A stretch of 64,000 bases of DNA from Collybia mongolica (taxonomy: Eukaryota > Basidiomycota > Agaricomycetes > Agaricales > Clitocybaceae), in NCBI GenBank assembly GCA_013420905.1, contig JAAXNY010000012.1, positions 1-64,000 of the forward strand. Reading direction: 5' to 3'. Position 1 is the stretch's first letter; every line of letters starts with the position of its first letter. Below the pieces are notes generated by a model that was given only the letters and a program-made list of their open reading frames with translations, searched no databases and was not told where the DNA came from. Shown piece by piece: positions 8,744 to 20,453 of this stretch. A program made the position numbers and the translations under genes.

Positions 8744-11168
8744 CAAGTTGCTTTAGATAAGCTTCTCTTTGAATACCGAACCGTCCTAAACCTAAGTGCT
8801 GTTTTACTTCTCCAATAAATGCTGCTTCACCAGCCCAGGCATTGTTTACTTCAACTTCAAAATCAGAGATTTCCTTCGCAAGTTGGAATAAATATCCGCC
8901 GCGCGTGTCGATCTCCTCTTTAAAATCTGACAGCTCCAAAGGGTCATCCAATCCTTCCGTTGGGTTGATAAACCTTAAAGGACCTGAGCGTTCGTTGTAA
9001 CCATCGTCTGGGTCCGGGTAGACAGGATCCCCTAGCCGCGCATCTCGTCTTGACAGACCATCTGGGCCAAAGCCTTTACCAGCTTTATGAACCAGAGTAA
9101 AGTGGAACATAAGTATCCTATCAATCCACCTATTTACCGTTGCATTAGGTCCTAGACTTGGGTTTGATAACATCCCCTTAATGTACTTTGCATCCGTTTC
9201 CACTACCAAATTTTGTACTCCAATAAACCAATAATAACATGCCATTAGAACTCTCATTAATCCGAATAGCTCTCGTTTGGGTTGTGAGAAGCGCGCTTCG
9301 CACTCATTCAGAGTTATCGAGTCAAATCTAGCATAGTGCTTTCTTCCAGGTATATCAGGGTCTTCCTGATAGATATAGTAGCCTACGGCTTTCCATGACG
9401 TATCTACTGACAATACCACTGGCGTATTCCAGGTGTAATTAATTGGACGGAGTGCAGGGCTATTTTTAAGTGCGTCTAACAATAGCTGCTGTGCTTCTTC
9501 TTGCTCAGGCCCCCATATCCAAGGTTCACTACTTCTAGTTAACTTTTGAATTGGTTGGCCTATACGGGCGAAGTCTTTAATGAAATTCCTGCATACACCA
9601 ATAGTTCCCATGTAAGCGTGTACTTCACTGACATCTTTGCATGGTCCCCATCTTTCAACTACACCGATTCTATCTGTAGTAGGTTTTCGTCCTTCATAGG
9701 TACATCTATGTCCTACCACTAGAATTTCACTTGCGCATAACATAGACTTATATCCTGAAAACGTTCCTCCAGAATACTTCATTCTCTGTACGACGCGATT
9801 TACATTTTGCATATGTTCCCAGAAGAAGCGCCTAACACCTGGAGCACCAGGTAGCTCTTCTTCTGTTCCGTCCGGCAGTTCGTAGCGCGTTTTTGGACCG
9901 CGCACGGGTACATCATCAATGTAGGGTATTGTGACATGTGGTACCTCATCCTGTAGGATGTATGTGACATCATCATGAAATATTGGAACTGAATTCGTCC
10001 ATCCCATAGGAAGTGTTACTAGTCTCAGCGCGCCAAACGGTGTTTGGAACGTGGTTAGATCGCGCGAGGTTTCTGCTAAAGGCCTCTCATCGTATCCTAC
10101 ATATAGATCCATCATTCCGCCACAAGCGCGCCCTGCAAAGTGTTCTGCTAGTTCTTCGGTAGCGGGTGGTAAACCCGAGTGCGCTATTGTGACTGCGTTC
10201 AGCAGTTCTAGACTATGTACAATTCTAAGCTTCTTTCCTGGGCCTTTCTTTAATACGGTAAACCATCTAGACCTATATGATGAATTGGATCTCTCATAGA
10301 CTCCTGCATCAATTTTAGTTTTGATGATTTTACAAACATCTTCATAGATCCCTGGTGGGATTCTAATGTTCCTCTCTGTCCACGGCGTATGTGGGACTAC
10401 TGGTATCTCGACGGGAGGAAAATATTCCTTCTTAAAGCTACCGCGCTCACTATCATTCCAAGCAAAACCATCATTATGTTTGCACATAAAGTCGTGGATT
10501 ATATCCATCTCTTTAGGTTTTAAGAAGCTCTCTTCTTCATGTACTCTTTGGAATTCCGCGCGCCTTTCCTCAGTATACCTTCCAGTTGGTTTAAATGGAG
10601 GTGGGTTAGGCGTTAGAACTGGTAGGGCCGCTAAAGGGTCACCCTTTATATCTCTGATAATTCTAAATTTATCAGGCAGGTCCGCCAGTGTTGGTTTTGT
10701 TTTCAAATGTACTGGTTTATACTTCTTTCCTACTAGCTGATCCATGGTCTCAATATTACACTTTTCACTTGTTGCCGTTCCAAGACTGCGCTCGTTGGTG
10801 CCAATTTGCCACTGCTTTAATTTACTTAAAGCTTTATCGATCATGGGCTGTTCTTGAGCGTATGTCATAGGTCTAGTGGGTGTACTTGCTGGGTCGCTGC
10901 TGTTCTGCTCGTAGTTTATTACTGGTCCATCGCGCTCATCTACGGAAGCCAAGTACGTGGCTAGTAATTCGCGTTCAGGTACTGTACTATTCATGTTCAC
11001 ATCACTTCTAGACAAAAAGACATCTCTAAGTTCTTTGTGACCAAAATTCCGCTTATCAGTAGGGTGTCTATAACCCGTTATAATAAAGTTTCCGTTCTCA
11101 TCTTCAGCAATTTCTACGGCTAGCTCTCCTTGATCACTTTGGATTAATTCATCGAAGGCCGAAAATCC
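8744..11168 (-). pseudogene. pol: B1 Pol, truncated (RT-RNase H part)
   Basis: The minus-strand frame matches the first ~770 residues of B2 pol: an acidic N terminus, reverse transcriptase with YIDD, and RNase H ([12 protein letters not shown] ... [11 protein letters not shown]). The frame is open upstream to the GGATTTT heptamer at 11162-11168. It then runs into the Tc1 TIR and stops there. The residual 172-bp piece beyond the transposon and the missing integrase mean no functional Pol can be made. There are a few amino-acid differences from B2, for example PKTRYEL against PATRYEL. Confidence 0.9.
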
Positions 11169-12358
11169 TGCTCCGGTTGTCTTTTCAACAGCTTAGGCGG
11201 TGATCCCTTTGCATGGGTAGGGATAGTACACCTTCGTCCCGTGTTAGGGTCCGTGATAGTGACTACTTGTCCCCTGTCCCGAGCATTTTTGATCTGACTT
11301 TCTGTGAGTGTATCAAATGGTCTCCCGAGCAATACTTTGTATGCGGGTGAATTTATGATATGTACTTGGAGGTAGATAGCCATGTCATTAAACAAGAAAG
11401 GGACATTGCGCGCTAATCCCGCTGTTTTCTCAACTTGTTTATTAGCACTCTGCATGTGTATGACAACGTCTGGATCCCATGAAATATCTAAGTCTAAAGC
11501 CGTTTGTTTAGCCATTGATACTATTTGGGATCCCCCATCTAATAAAGATTCCTCCGTTCCTACCCCATTTATTACTGGATATACTGCGCGCAAAGAGGCC
11601 GATTCTTTTGCTACATACAACTGTTTGGGCTCTTCCCCAGCTGGTAAAGATTCTAAATACTGTAGGACTGGGTCTCTGCATATTATAGATCCCTTAGGTA
11701 TTCCGCCGCAGTCATACTCCGAGATGAAGAAAGACTGGAATGGGATTGACTCTACTGGTAGCGCGTCATGCCGTAAGTAGTTATCATCAAGTTCCCAGTC
11801 CCCTCCAAAGGGTAAGACGTCTTCCTCATCTATTCCGTTTATTTGCAAGTTAGCGTCCCTTTGGGTGAGGGACTTACGTCTGGCAGTTACAATATTCTTT
11901 ATCCCATCTCTAATGGTTTTTGACGAGCCCATTAACTCTCCCGTGGTCAATGTGATAGGGTTGTCTAACACTTTAGCAATTATATTGCCACCTTTTAATT
12001 TTACTTCTATCGGGGACTTAGTTTCATAAGTCGGACCGCGCTTAGTGTTAAAATTAGGTAGCGGATCAACTGGTTCAGGGTTGCGTTCCGTTCTCCGGGG
12101 TATGTAGGGTACCACGGGCACATTGATGTAGGGTAATTCTTTTCGTACTGGAGACTTTACTGATGGTTCAACAAAATTTACTTTCTTTTTCCTCGGAGAC
12201 GGCGCTACCGGCGCTACCAACTCCTCTTCACTACTATCCCGACTACTCTCCAAATCGTTACTTTCTTGACGACTATTTCCGTTTTTATTTTGGTCCTCTG
12301 GCTGTCTCTTGGAACGCGACCTAGTTGTAGGTCTAGCGTGTTCCTTAGCCTCCTTCAT
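11144..12358 (-). CDS. B1 protease-region ORF
   Basis: A 404-aa ORF between gag and pol, nearly identical to the B2 ORF at 28625-29830. It has a charged, Ser/Glu-rich N terminus and a retropepsin-like domain with LLDGGSQIV at the active site. The usual Ser/Thr after the catalytic Asp is replaced by Gly. It lies in -1 relative to gag and carries the downstream GGATTTT site leading to pol. The frame is intact although the element is dead. Confidence 0.85.
   Translation of the reverse strand: MKEAKEHARPTTRSRSKRQPEDQNKNGNSRQESNDLESSRDSSEEELVAPVAPSPRKKKVNFVEPSVKSPVRKELPYINVPVVPYIPRRTERNPEPVDPLPNFNTKRGPTYETKSPIEVKLKGGNIIAKVLDNPITLTTGELMGSSKTIRDGIKNIVTARRKSLTQRDANLQINGIDEEDVLPFGGDWELDDNYLRHDALPVESIPFQSFFISEYDCGGIPKGSIICRDPVLQYLESLPAGEEPKQLYVAKESASLRAVYPVINGVGTEESLLDGGSQIVSMAKQTALDLDISWDPDVVIHMQSANKQVEKTAGLARNVPFLFNDMAIYLQVHIINSPAYKVLLGRPFDTLTESQIKNARDRGQVVTITDPNTGRRCTIPTHAKGSPPKLLKRQPEQDFRPSMN
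11162..11168 (-). promoter_or_regulatory. B1 PR/pol -1 heptamer GGATTTT
   Basis: Minus-strand frame: CAG GAT TTT CGG. Slipping back one base leads into the pol frame, which stays open. It is identical to the B2 site at 28643-28649. GGAUUUU is the heptamer described for dianthoviruses. Confidence 0.65.
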
Positions 12359-12363
12359 CGGAC

Positions 12364-13875
12364 CTAATTGAAACCCGACTCTTTAACCTTGTTTTGGTTA
12401 TTGAGTTCTGCTACCTGCCCTAATAAAGTACTCATTTGTGCTTGTAAGGCTACTATGTCAGGATTCGGCGCGCTCTTTGCCATAGGATTATAGTTATTAT
12501 TTATATATTCCTGTTTCTGCATCTGAGGCGGTACTGGCAACGCAGTTTGCGTGCTCTGTTGTCCTAACATTTGTTGCGCTTGAAATTGTGCCATTTGTGC
12601 CATTATGGCTTTCAAGGTTCCAATGTCGTTACTATTGTCTACTGCATTATGTGACTGCATAACGGACAATACTCCTGGAGCGGGTCCTTCCGTGACATCT
12701 CCGTAATAAAGGGCTGCTACCTTCTTTGAATGTAAGTGTTCCACTTTATCTTTCAATGATACCGTTTCTGGTTCTCTTGGGATATATGATCCGTCTGGTA
12801 AGCATACTCCTCCATTTGCATTGGTTTTTATTTTCCCTTCCTCAAAATGTTTCTGTTTCTCGGGACAGGCCATTATGAAGTGTCCGGGTGTAAAACAGTA
12901 ATGACATTTATACGCATTTGGTCTTTGCGGTTGTCCTTCTTTAGGCTTTCCGTACTGATTCTGATACTGATGCTGCTGGGGTGCGCTATTCGTGGCATGG
13001 TTCTGAACAGTTGCTTGTTGAAGCGCTTTCATTACATCCTCGAATCCACTCCTCGTATTCTTCTCATTTACTTGGAGACGGTCTAACAAATTAACTATTT
13101 GTTGTTTTATTTCATCCATCTCTACTTTGATTTTGGGCGCTGCTGTTGCTGTTACGGACGTTATAAATGATCTATTCGTGTCTGGAATATTCATGTTGGC
13201 TACACCTTCAGAAATGCTGATTGCAGTTGCTATAACTTCCTCCAGATCGTACTGATCCCCTTTTCGTCGCGCAAGTGCGGCGGCTTCGGCAATAGTATTA
13301 GGATCTGCTCGGTTGTTTGTAGCAACGGCTTGTCCTGCCTGTGTAGCATTAGACTGATTATTCCCTAGCAGGGTTAGCCTTCCTTGTACTTGGGATCTGA
13401 AGACTTCGTCTAGACATCCCAAGAACTTGGTAACTAATTCTCGGTTAGAGATAATAGGTGGCCTAACTCCCAAGAGTTTAATAGATTCTGCTTTGAATTC
13501 ACGCTTCAGCTTTTTCAGCGCGGCCTCATCGGTTACTCCAATACGTGGGTTGGCGCGACACACTGCTTCTAACTTGGCTACTGATCCTTCTACTTGATCG
13601 AGTGCTTCTGGATAACTAGAGATCAACTCTGTCTTGAAATCCGTCCAAGTGCCTGTCTTATAGTGGTCTAATGCCCTCCACTCATTCTCTGATTGTAGGT
13701 CTGCATATTTTCCTAACATTAACTTCTTTTCTTCATCATTTGTAATGTTACACTCCTTCCATAGGACCTCCATTCGCTCCAGAAACCGGATTAAACCTGT
13801 GGGCTCTTTTCCTTTGAATACTGGTGCATCACGGATGCCTGGTTGGGGCATATATTTACGAGGGGGTTCAGTCAT
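12364..13875 (-). CDS. gag: B1 Gag
   Basis: The ATG at 13875 gives MTEPPRKYMP, as in B2. The frame is open further upstream (GTG at 13950). Capsid-like region, coiled segment, then one zinc knuckle CHYCFTPGHFIMAC, followed by the conserved VCLPDGSYIPRE motif that also follows the knuckle in element C (ADGSQIPRG). A Gln-rich C terminus ends in TAG at 12364-12366. The -1 heptamer GGGTTTC (12370-12376, minus strand) precedes the stop by a few bases. Confidence 0.9.
   Translation of the reverse strand: MTEPPRKYMPQPGIRDAPVFKGKEPTGLIRFLERMEVLWKECNITNDEEKKLMLGKYADLQSENEWRALDHYKTGTWTDFKTELISSYPEALDQVEGSVAKLEAVCRANPRIGVTDEAALKKLKREFKAESIKLLGVRPPIISNRELVTKFLGCLDEVFRSQVQGRLTLLGNNQSNATQAGQAVATNNRADPNTIAEAAALARRKGDQYDLEEVIATAISISEGVANMNIPDTNRSFITSVTATAAPKIKVEMDEIKQQIVNLLDRLQVNEKNTRSGFEDVMKALQQATVQNHATNSAPQQHQYQNQYGKPKEGQPQRPNAYKCHYCFTPGHFIMACPEKQKHFEEGKIKTNANGGVCLPDGSYIPREPETVSLKDKVEHLHSKKVAALYYGDVTEGPAPGVLSVMQSHNAVDNSNDIGTLKAIMAQMAQFQAQQMLGQQSTQTALPVPPQMQKQEYINNNYNPMAKSAPNPDIVALQAQMSTLLGQVAELNNQNKVKESGFN
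12370..12376 (-). promoter_or_regulatory. B1 gag/PR -1 heptamer GGGTTTC
   Basis: On the minus strand the gag frame reads G GGT TTC AAT TAG. The -1 frame continues into the protease ORF without a stop. The same site is present in B2 at 29842-29848. Confidence 0.7.
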
Positions 13876-14310
13876 GATTACTGAACGGTTCTGAGTAGCT
13901 AACGAGTTCGGGTTTGCTACTGGGTTTACTATGGACGATCTTCCGCGCACTACTGGTCTACTAGTAGTCGATATGTTTCCTAAGAGCTCTGGAGTTCTAA
14001 ATACTTGCCTTGGTCCTGAAGATCCAAAGGCTGGTTGTGAAGATCCTCGTGTGCGCGCTTGCCTAGGAGGTGGTAACGACTCTGTTACTCCAGCGTTTTG
14101 CGAATTTTTAGTCTGCCGCGTTTTTGTAGCTACTTGTCTTGCAAGTGGCTGATTAGTTAGTCTGTTTGACGAGCTGGCTTGTGGGCGTGGCTCTTGAGAC
14201 AGATTGACTAAACTTTCTCCGCTCTACTTCAATTTGTAGATGACGTTACTCATCTTGGTATAATATTTTTCAAAGAAAGATGCTCTCTTTAGACTATTCA
14301 AAACTCTGAA

Positions 14311-14328
14311 CCCTCGCGGTGGGCTCCA
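14311..14328 (-). other. B1 primer binding site (tRNA type)
   Basis: In sense orientation TGGAGCCCACCGCGAGGG lies two bases inside the 5' LTR. Its complement ends in CCA and has A58 and C61 equivalents at the right distances, as in a tRNA 3' half with U73. The same 18 bases occur in B2 (31784-31801) and in element C (16651-16668). I could not assign the tRNA. Confidence 0.75.
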
Positions 14329-14330
14329 GA

Positions 14331-15546
14331 TGAAAGGGGGCTCCTGGGCTATACGTGCGCTGATGCTATGAAATGTAATCCCTTACACACACACACCAAA
14401 CCTAACAATCAACACACGAACAGTAGGAATTGCCTGTTTTGAGTTCGGGTTCAAGCGCTTAGAAGCACTAAGCTTTGAATAGTACTAGCCAAAGCCCTTT
14501 CCAATGATCTCTCAACAGGTTTGTTTTAGACAAAAGCTTCAACACAGGTTTAAAAACCTGCTAGGTATATTTATAATATCTCTCGATCCAATAGACTGAG
14601 TACCAAGTGTACGTTCAATTATTAATGATCCCAAGCGGATCTATAAGTCCAAGCGACTTATCAAACAATACAGTGCCAAGTGCACTAAGGCCAAGTGCCT
14701 AGTAATTCCAACGGACAATACGGTACTAAGTTCCAAGTGAACTAAGTTTCTTTAATTCTGTAGTTCTTCAATCAATTCCAATCAAGACATGTTGAAGCAA
14801 TCTGATCCTTAATTCGGGCATGCAATAGTGTTTTAACAAATGTGATTTGTATACTCTATAGTCGCGCAAAGTGGGGGCAAGATTCCTTGCCTTAGCGCTA
14901 CTCATCTACAGTCTATTTATAGTGTACAAACTAAATATCATACGGAATTGTAAATTTTACACAGAACCGCGCTCCTGCGTGCCAAGGATCTGTATTCAAT
15001 GCTGATGCGTCCTCTACAACTTGGCGCACGCGCCATGCGTGCCAATTATGCCGTTTACTGGTTACTTATCAAATATTGAAAGAGCTGGCTAAACTCTTAT
15101 CAAGTCGCGACCGCGCGCTCCGTTATTTAAAACAGCGCGGCACTGTCATTTACTCCTCCTGATTGTCCCGGTTGCTATTCACGGGGTCCCGCCGCTTCTG
15201 GTAGTTAACACCAAGTACCCCTGACAAGGATCGGGTTGTGCAAGTCCCGAATTTACAATTACTTCTCCTATTAATGATGATCCCCGGACTAATGATATCA
15301 TACTACAACGGTTACTTATGAACTAAGACACCGAGGTTGTAACCGGGCATGGTGAATAGGACTAATAATAGACCGTACTCATAGTCCTCTGTACTGATAG
15401 TGTATTATCCATTAGACTAGTTCACTCTGATTAGCCGTCTTGGAGCTCGACTCTAATCCTTTATTACCGTTTACTTGGTTATTAGAAATGATACTAATAG
15501 CCTTACTTGTCGACTTTATAAGTGCAAACAATTTCGGGCCCTATCA
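14331..15546 (-). repeat. B1 5' LTR
   Basis: A 1,216-bp LTR. On the plus strand it reads TGAAAGGG...CCCTATCA and the element is read on the minus strand. It is followed by CCGG (15547-15550), the likely target duplication; the other copy is outside the window. Confidence 0.93.
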
Positions 15547-15550
15547 CCGG

Positions 15551-15728
15551 CTTTGGCGATTGAGTCCAAAGGCTTAGTCGAGGATAAAGACCTCGACTGG
15601 GAAGATTTCGCCATCGCTGCGGCACGCATGATAACAGCTATGGAAGACGCCGGCTGGGGATCAGACCGAGTCCGAATGATGTTAGATTTCTGGTCAAACA
15701 TCCAGAGACACCCTTTCCGTTCTTCCGC
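15551..15728 (+). pseudogene. DIRS-type gag fragment, 5' piece
   Basis: The coding sequence LAIESKGLVEDKDLDWED...HPFRSS stops in mid-codon at the element C boundary. It resumes in frame at 41532 (ADPLNKKTLLLYQGEQW) once the 4-bp target duplication is removed. This shows that B1 and C both sit inside the gag of the DIRS-type element whose RT and recombinase lie at 42500-44670. Its upstream part is beyond B1, outside the window. Confidence 0.75.
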
Positions 15729-16647
15729 TGACAAGCATGGCCTCGCTCCATGCGTGTCAAACGGTCTTTTCCTTAACTGCACCATGACCTAGGAAATCCC
15801 CACTACCGAGTAAACATGCGCCGCCGCCGAGATCATACGGAATAACCACCGCCGGTCCCATATCACGAGTTCGCCGCCGCCGAAGTATTGACTCTCACCG
15901 AACATCATGCCGACCGCTTTCCTCAACGATTCCCGCCGTGGCTCCATCGCCGCCGCCGCCGCCGGATATCCCTTCGTCGATCGCGCCGCCGACCACCGAC
16001 TCCGAAGTCACGTCTTCATGTTCCTTCAACATGTACGTATCGTTGGTATGGCCACACCGACGTGCCCGGTGGGCACAGACACCAAAGTATAGAGTCCGCC
16101 TTGTAGTATGAAACATAACGACGCATTCCCACACCGACCCTGTATCTAATTTATCTATCTCCTCCTTCATGTTTCCTTGGTCACATCTGTAGACACAGAC
16201 TCCGGCCTAGGGTACAACTTTTAGTATAAATACCTCTGTATTTTACTTACTTGACAGATATCAACTACCTTCTCTCTCTCTCTCTCTCTCTCTATGGAGC
16301 TCTCGCTCTCTTATAAGACGCGTCCGAACTTTGCACCAAAGTTGCATCCCGCACCGAACCCGTTACGCCGAACGCTCGGACATCGCACCGCCGAGTCCTG
16401 TTCACCGTACAGTCGTACTGCGTCGCCGACCGACGCGCCTCCGAAGTTGTGACCACCGACTCCGACAATCTCCGACCCCCTTCACACCTGCCGTCTGACA
16501 CCATTCTCCGGTATATTCCCATTGCCTTTGCTACGCTGATCTTCGCTCTTTCTGCATAGGAATTCCTCTATTATTTTACAACTAGAGGCCCGCTCGGAGT
16601 TACAAGTCTGACGACTTAACACACTCCCAGTGAACTCGGTACTGTCA
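15729..16647 (+). repeat. Element C 5' LTR
   Basis: TGACAAGC...GTACTGTCA, 919 bp. It contains a CGCCGCCGC-rich block near 15945-15965 and a (CT)n microsatellite near 16270-16293. Mismatches to the 3' LTR include CGCCGAG/CGCTGAG and TATGG/TACGG. Confidence 0.95.
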
Positions 16648-16650
16648 TTT

Positions 16651-16668
16651 TGGAGCCCACCGCGAGGG
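16651..16668 (+). other. Element C primer binding site (tRNA type)
   Basis: TGGAGCCCACCGCGAGGG, three bases after the 5' LTR. It is identical to the PBS of B1 and B2 although the LTRs are unrelated. Confidence 0.8.
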
Positions 16669-17062
16669 ATTTCCAATCATTGAAGGCAGAAGATCCCGTG
16701 TTGCAGCACAGAATCTCCGCGAGGAGGTTAACCGCGCAGTTAACGACCCTATCAACCCGCAGATATCTCGGGTATCCTTTGAATCGCGTACGTCGGTAAC
16801 GCCTCCGAACACCGTTGTCCGGCAACGCGATAGTACAATCTATTCGGATATTGAGTTTTCGTTACCGCCCCTCCGTTCCCTCACCACGCCTGACCCTTCC
16901 ATTGCCTCCGACTTCTCCAGTGACGAATCATTCACCGCTCCGACATCCCCGTCCACTCCCACACTCTCTAATTTCTCCACTCCATCAACCCTATCCACTC
17001 TATCATCCCTTACTGTAACCAGTACACCCCGACTAGATCCGAACCACCTATCTCCACTCATC
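16669..17062 (+). other. Element C 5' leader
   Basis: 394 bp between PBS and the gag ATG. It is pyrimidine- and Pro/Ser-codon-rich. No convincing gene was found; packaging signals would be expected here. Short open frames on both strands overlap and share no features with known proteins. Confidence 0.5.
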
Positions 17063-18785
17063 ATGTCCGAAACACCATCCCCTGCTCTCGCAATGGGCCC
17101 GACCGTCTACCACATGCCGGCCCGAACACACAACACGGCGCCGAAGTTCGACGGCCAGGCCACCTCACTTCAGAGGTTCTTCACCGACTTCGAACACTTC
17201 GCCGACCTCGTCAAACTTCCCGATCCCGAACGCAAAAGGGACATCGTAAAGTACTTAGACGTCGAGACCGCGCACTTCTGGCAGAGGCGGCCCGAGTTCG
17301 CCGACGTCAATAAGACCTATGCCCAGTTCAAAGACGCAATCACGACCCTGTATCCCGGAGCAATCTTGGAAGAACGTTTTCGGATCAACAACCTCGATCA
17401 GCTCGTCGGAGCAACCCAGAGGAACGGTATTCAGACACTCGCCGAATTCGGAGACTTCTTCCGAAAATACTCCACCATCGTCGAATACCTACAAGGCAAA
17501 GACCGGATCGGGAAGCGGGAAGTATCAATGAACTTCCTCCGAGCTCTCCCGCCCGACGTTGCATCGAAGATAGTATTCCGCATGCAGATCCAGAACCCGA
17601 CGCAGCACATAGACGAGCCCTACAAGCTAGAAGATCTCTTCGAGACCGGCGTCATTATCATGCAAGGGTCGGCCATCATCGACATGCAGAACCCTTATTC
17701 ATTTTCGGCATCCTATGCGGCACCGGCACCGCAGACACAGCCCGCTCCGATCAATCATCATCCCTATATCGGCGCAGGGACCATCGTACCGCCGTTCGGC
17801 GCGCTATCACCGTCGTATCCACAGCAGCCCGGCACGTACCAACAGCCATACCAATACGGGCAACATCAGCCTCCGGCACCGGCCGCCGCCGCGGCACCAG
17901 CCCCGGAAATCTATCAACCTCTTCCCCGAGCCCCGGGAATCAAAGCCGAACCGGGGATCAAAACCGAAGACGTCATGACCATAGCGAACACCATCGCCGC
18001 CGCCTTCGCGAACCAGTTACAGCCGCTACTACAGCAGCAACGCGCGTCGGCGCCAACGCAGAATCGCGGCCTGTACATCTGCAACTTCTGCGGTGTCAAC
18101 GGGCACGGCGTCCGAAACTGCGACATCGCCATGCGGTACATCAACGAGAACCGTATCAAACGGGAAGGCAACCGGCTCGTAATGGCCGACGGTTCACAGA
18201 TCCCGCGCGGCCAAAACGGCGAAAACATGCAGATGTCCATCGATCGGGCACAACCTGCAACCCAAGGGCAGCGCACCGCCGCGATGCTCGAAATATACTC
18301 TCCCGCCGTTGAAAACAGCATCAACGAGCAGACCGCCGAGGTCAATATGCAAGAGTGTCTTGACGACGACGCCCGCGACGAAGCCATCGCCGAAATAGAG
18401 GCCGCCGAACACCAGCTGTTCGAACTCCGCCGAAGAGTCAAGGCCAAGTTTGACGGCGTCGAGTTGACCCAACGCAACAAAGGCAAAGCAAAGGAAACCC
18501 CGTCGGGATCGGGTTCCAACAACACCTCCGCCTCTCGACCCTCGGCATCACATTTGGCAACTCAACCGTCTGCCGCCGTCGCACCATCGGTACCGAAGCC
18601 TGCCGCCGACAAGGCCGCCGCACCTAAAGCCACTTACAACCGTGACGACCCTAAGCCGCGTGAAGAGCCAAACTTCAGGTACGCCGCTCCAGTCGAAGAC
18701 CGCGCCATCGGCACCAAGTTGTACGATCGAATTCTCGACGCACAAGTCACGGTCAGTGCCCGCGAAATCCTAGCCACCTCGCCGG
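17063..18785 (+). CDS. gag: Element C Gag, 5' part (split by B2)
   Basis: ATG at 17063 in a good context. Residues 1-215 are a capsid-like helical region (SLQRFFTDFEHFADL ... RFRINNLDQLVG). A Pro/Gln/Ala-rich linker follows, then a zinc knuckle CNFCGVNGHGVRNC at residues 340-353 with the following ADGSQIPRG motif. After that come acidic and Ala/Ser-rich stretches. The frame ends at the B2 insertion after 574 codons plus one base. It resumes in the same frame at 33025, so Gag and protease were a single ORF of about 784 codons before B2 arrived. The apparent continuation to 18826 is LTR sequence. Confidence 0.9.
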
Positions 18786-20002
18786 TGAAAGGGGGCTCCT
18801 GGGCTATAAGTGCGCTGATGCTATGAAATGTAATCCCTTACACACACACACCAAACTTAACAATCAACACACGAACAGTAGGAATCGCCTGTTTTTGAGT
18901 TCGGGTTCAAGTGCTTAGAAACACTAAGCTTTGAATAGTACTAGCCAAAGCCCTTTTCAATGATCTCCCAACGGGTTTGATTCAGACAAAAGCTTCAACA
19001 CAGGTTTATAAACCTGCTAGGTATATTTATAATATTTCTCGATCCAATAGACTGGGTACCAAGTGTACGTTCAATTATTAATGATCCCAAACGGATCTGT
19101 AAGTCCAAGCGACTTATCAAACAATACAGTGCCAAGTGCACTAAGGCCAAGTGCCTAGTAATTCCAACGGACAATACGGTACTAAGTTCCAAGTGAACTA
19201 AGTTTCTTTAATTCTGTGGTTCTCCAATCAATTCCAATCAAGACACGTTGAAGCAATCTGATCCTTAATTCGGGCACGCAATAGTGTTTTAACAAATGTG
19301 ATTTGTATACTCTATAGTCGCGCGAAGTGGGGGCAAGATTCCTTGCCTTAGCGCTACTCATCTACAGTCTATTTATAATGTACAAACTAAATATCATATG
19401 GAATTGTAAATTTTACACGGAACCGCGCTCCCGCGCGCCAAGAATCTGTATTCAATACTGACGCGTCTACTACAACTTGGCGCGCGCGCCATGCGTGCCA
19501 ATTATGTCGTTTACTGGTTACTTATCAAATATTGAAAGAGCTGGCTAAACTCTTATCAAGTCCCGACCGCGCGCTCTGTTATTTAAAACAGCGCGGCACT
19601 GTCGTTTACTCCTCCTGATTGTCCTGGTTGCTATTCACGGTGTCCCGTCACTTCCGGTAGTTAACACCAAGTACCCCTGACTAGGATCGGGTTGTGCAAG
19701 TCCCGAATTTACAATTACTTCTCCTATTAATGATGATCCCCGGACTAATGATATCATACTACAACGGTTACTTATGAACTAAGACACCGAGGTTGTAACC
19801 GGGCATGGTGAATAGGACTAATAATAGACCGTACTCATAGTCCTCTGTACTGATAGTGTATTATCCATTAGACCAGTTCACTCTGATTAGCCGTCTCGGA
19901 GCTCGACTCTAATCCTTTATTACCGCTTACTTGGTTATTAGAAATGACACTAATAGCCTTACTTGTTGACTTTATAAGTGCAAACAATTTCGGGCCCTAT
20001 CA
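18786..20002 (-). repeat. B2 3' LTR
   Basis: 1,217 bp, reading TGAAAGGG...CCCTATCA on the plus strand. It appears identical to 31804-33020. Relative to B1 it lacks a few CpG-to-TpG type changes. Confidence 0.95.
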
Positions 20003-20010
20003 TCTCCCCC
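20003..20010 (-). other. B2 polypurine tract
   Basis: On the minus strand GGGGGAGA directly precedes the U3 start TGATAGGG. Element C has GAGGGAGA in the same place. It marks the true end of the internal region, beyond the antisense genes. Confidence 0.75.
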
Positions 20011-20340
20011 ATACCACAAATGTAGACTGTCCTCAGTCTCCCTTTGCCGGCAGGTTGGTCCAATACTTCGGGTCTGCACGCGTCTAATCTTTCAGTACAA
20101 TGTTACAACGGTTCCGCTTTTAGACAGGTAGGCGCGCGATGTTGGGATCGAGCCCAGAGGTTTACTTCCCATCAGGATCGTGACAGCTATATACGTCTCC
20201 TGAGAGAGTACTTGACATTCGGACATCGCTTTACAGATATTTCAGTCATCTGGACATTTTTCTCGTTATGTTTCTGACACTTCAGCAAGAGATCGGTACT
20301 CCTGTTTGTTCTTTAGAGCTTCGCAATGCAGGGTTGTGCG

Positions 20341-20350
20341 TTTTAAAAAG
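20341..20350 (+). promoter_or_regulatory. TATA-like box of B2 antisense gene 1
   Basis: TTTTAAAAAG about 105 bp before the ATG at 20454. The 20011-20453 stretch holds no other supported gene; its short ORFs do not match anything recognisable and are probably leader and promoter. Confidence 0.4.
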
Positions 20351-20453
20351 CTCGCGTCCTTGCTAAGTTTTAGACAATTTGGACTTTATAGCCCATTTCT
20401 AAATCTCTTTGCTATCTGCATCGCTCAAACGCCCCGACTCTTTTCAAACAGAA

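Larger units (their letters stand above)
1..15546 (-). mobile_element. Ty3/gypsy element B1, deleted copy
   Basis: This is a minus-strand LTR retrotransposon closely related to B2 (18786-33020). From right to left it has a 5' LTR (14331-15546), PBS (14311-14328), gag, protease ORF, a truncated pol, and a 3' LTR that leaves the window at position 1. The right flank is CCGG, the same tetramer that flanks B2. It hosts two later insertions: chromovirus A at 604-6693 and a Tc1-like element at 7134-8741. Compared with B2, everything from inside pol (B2 position 26052) to the 3' LTR edge is missing, including integrase and both antisense genes. B1 could not integrate on its own. The visible halves of its LTRs differ at about a dozen sites, so it is older than B2. 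Confidence 0.9.

Noticed and set aside
14311..14328. tRNA-like string CCCTCGCGGTGGGCTCCA
   Set aside because: Only the 3' 18 bases resemble a tRNA and they sit beside an LTR, so this is a primer binding site and not a tRNA gene.
15888..16106. ORFs in the element C LTR, repeated at 40768-40986
   Set aside because: They lie wholly in U3/R of an LTR and consist of CGCCGC-repeat translation. Both LTR copies share them because LTRs are identical.
18786..20002. Reading 18786-20002 as a solo LTR next to unrelated genes at 20454-24483
   Set aside because: The GGGGGAGA purine tract abuts the LTR, the far LTR is identical and matching CCGG duplications lie at 18782 and 33021. The genes are therefore inside one element.
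20044..20277. 77-codon ORF between the B2 3' LTR and antisense gene 1
   Set aside because: No motif, no TATA at the right distance; better explained as promoter or leader of gene 1.
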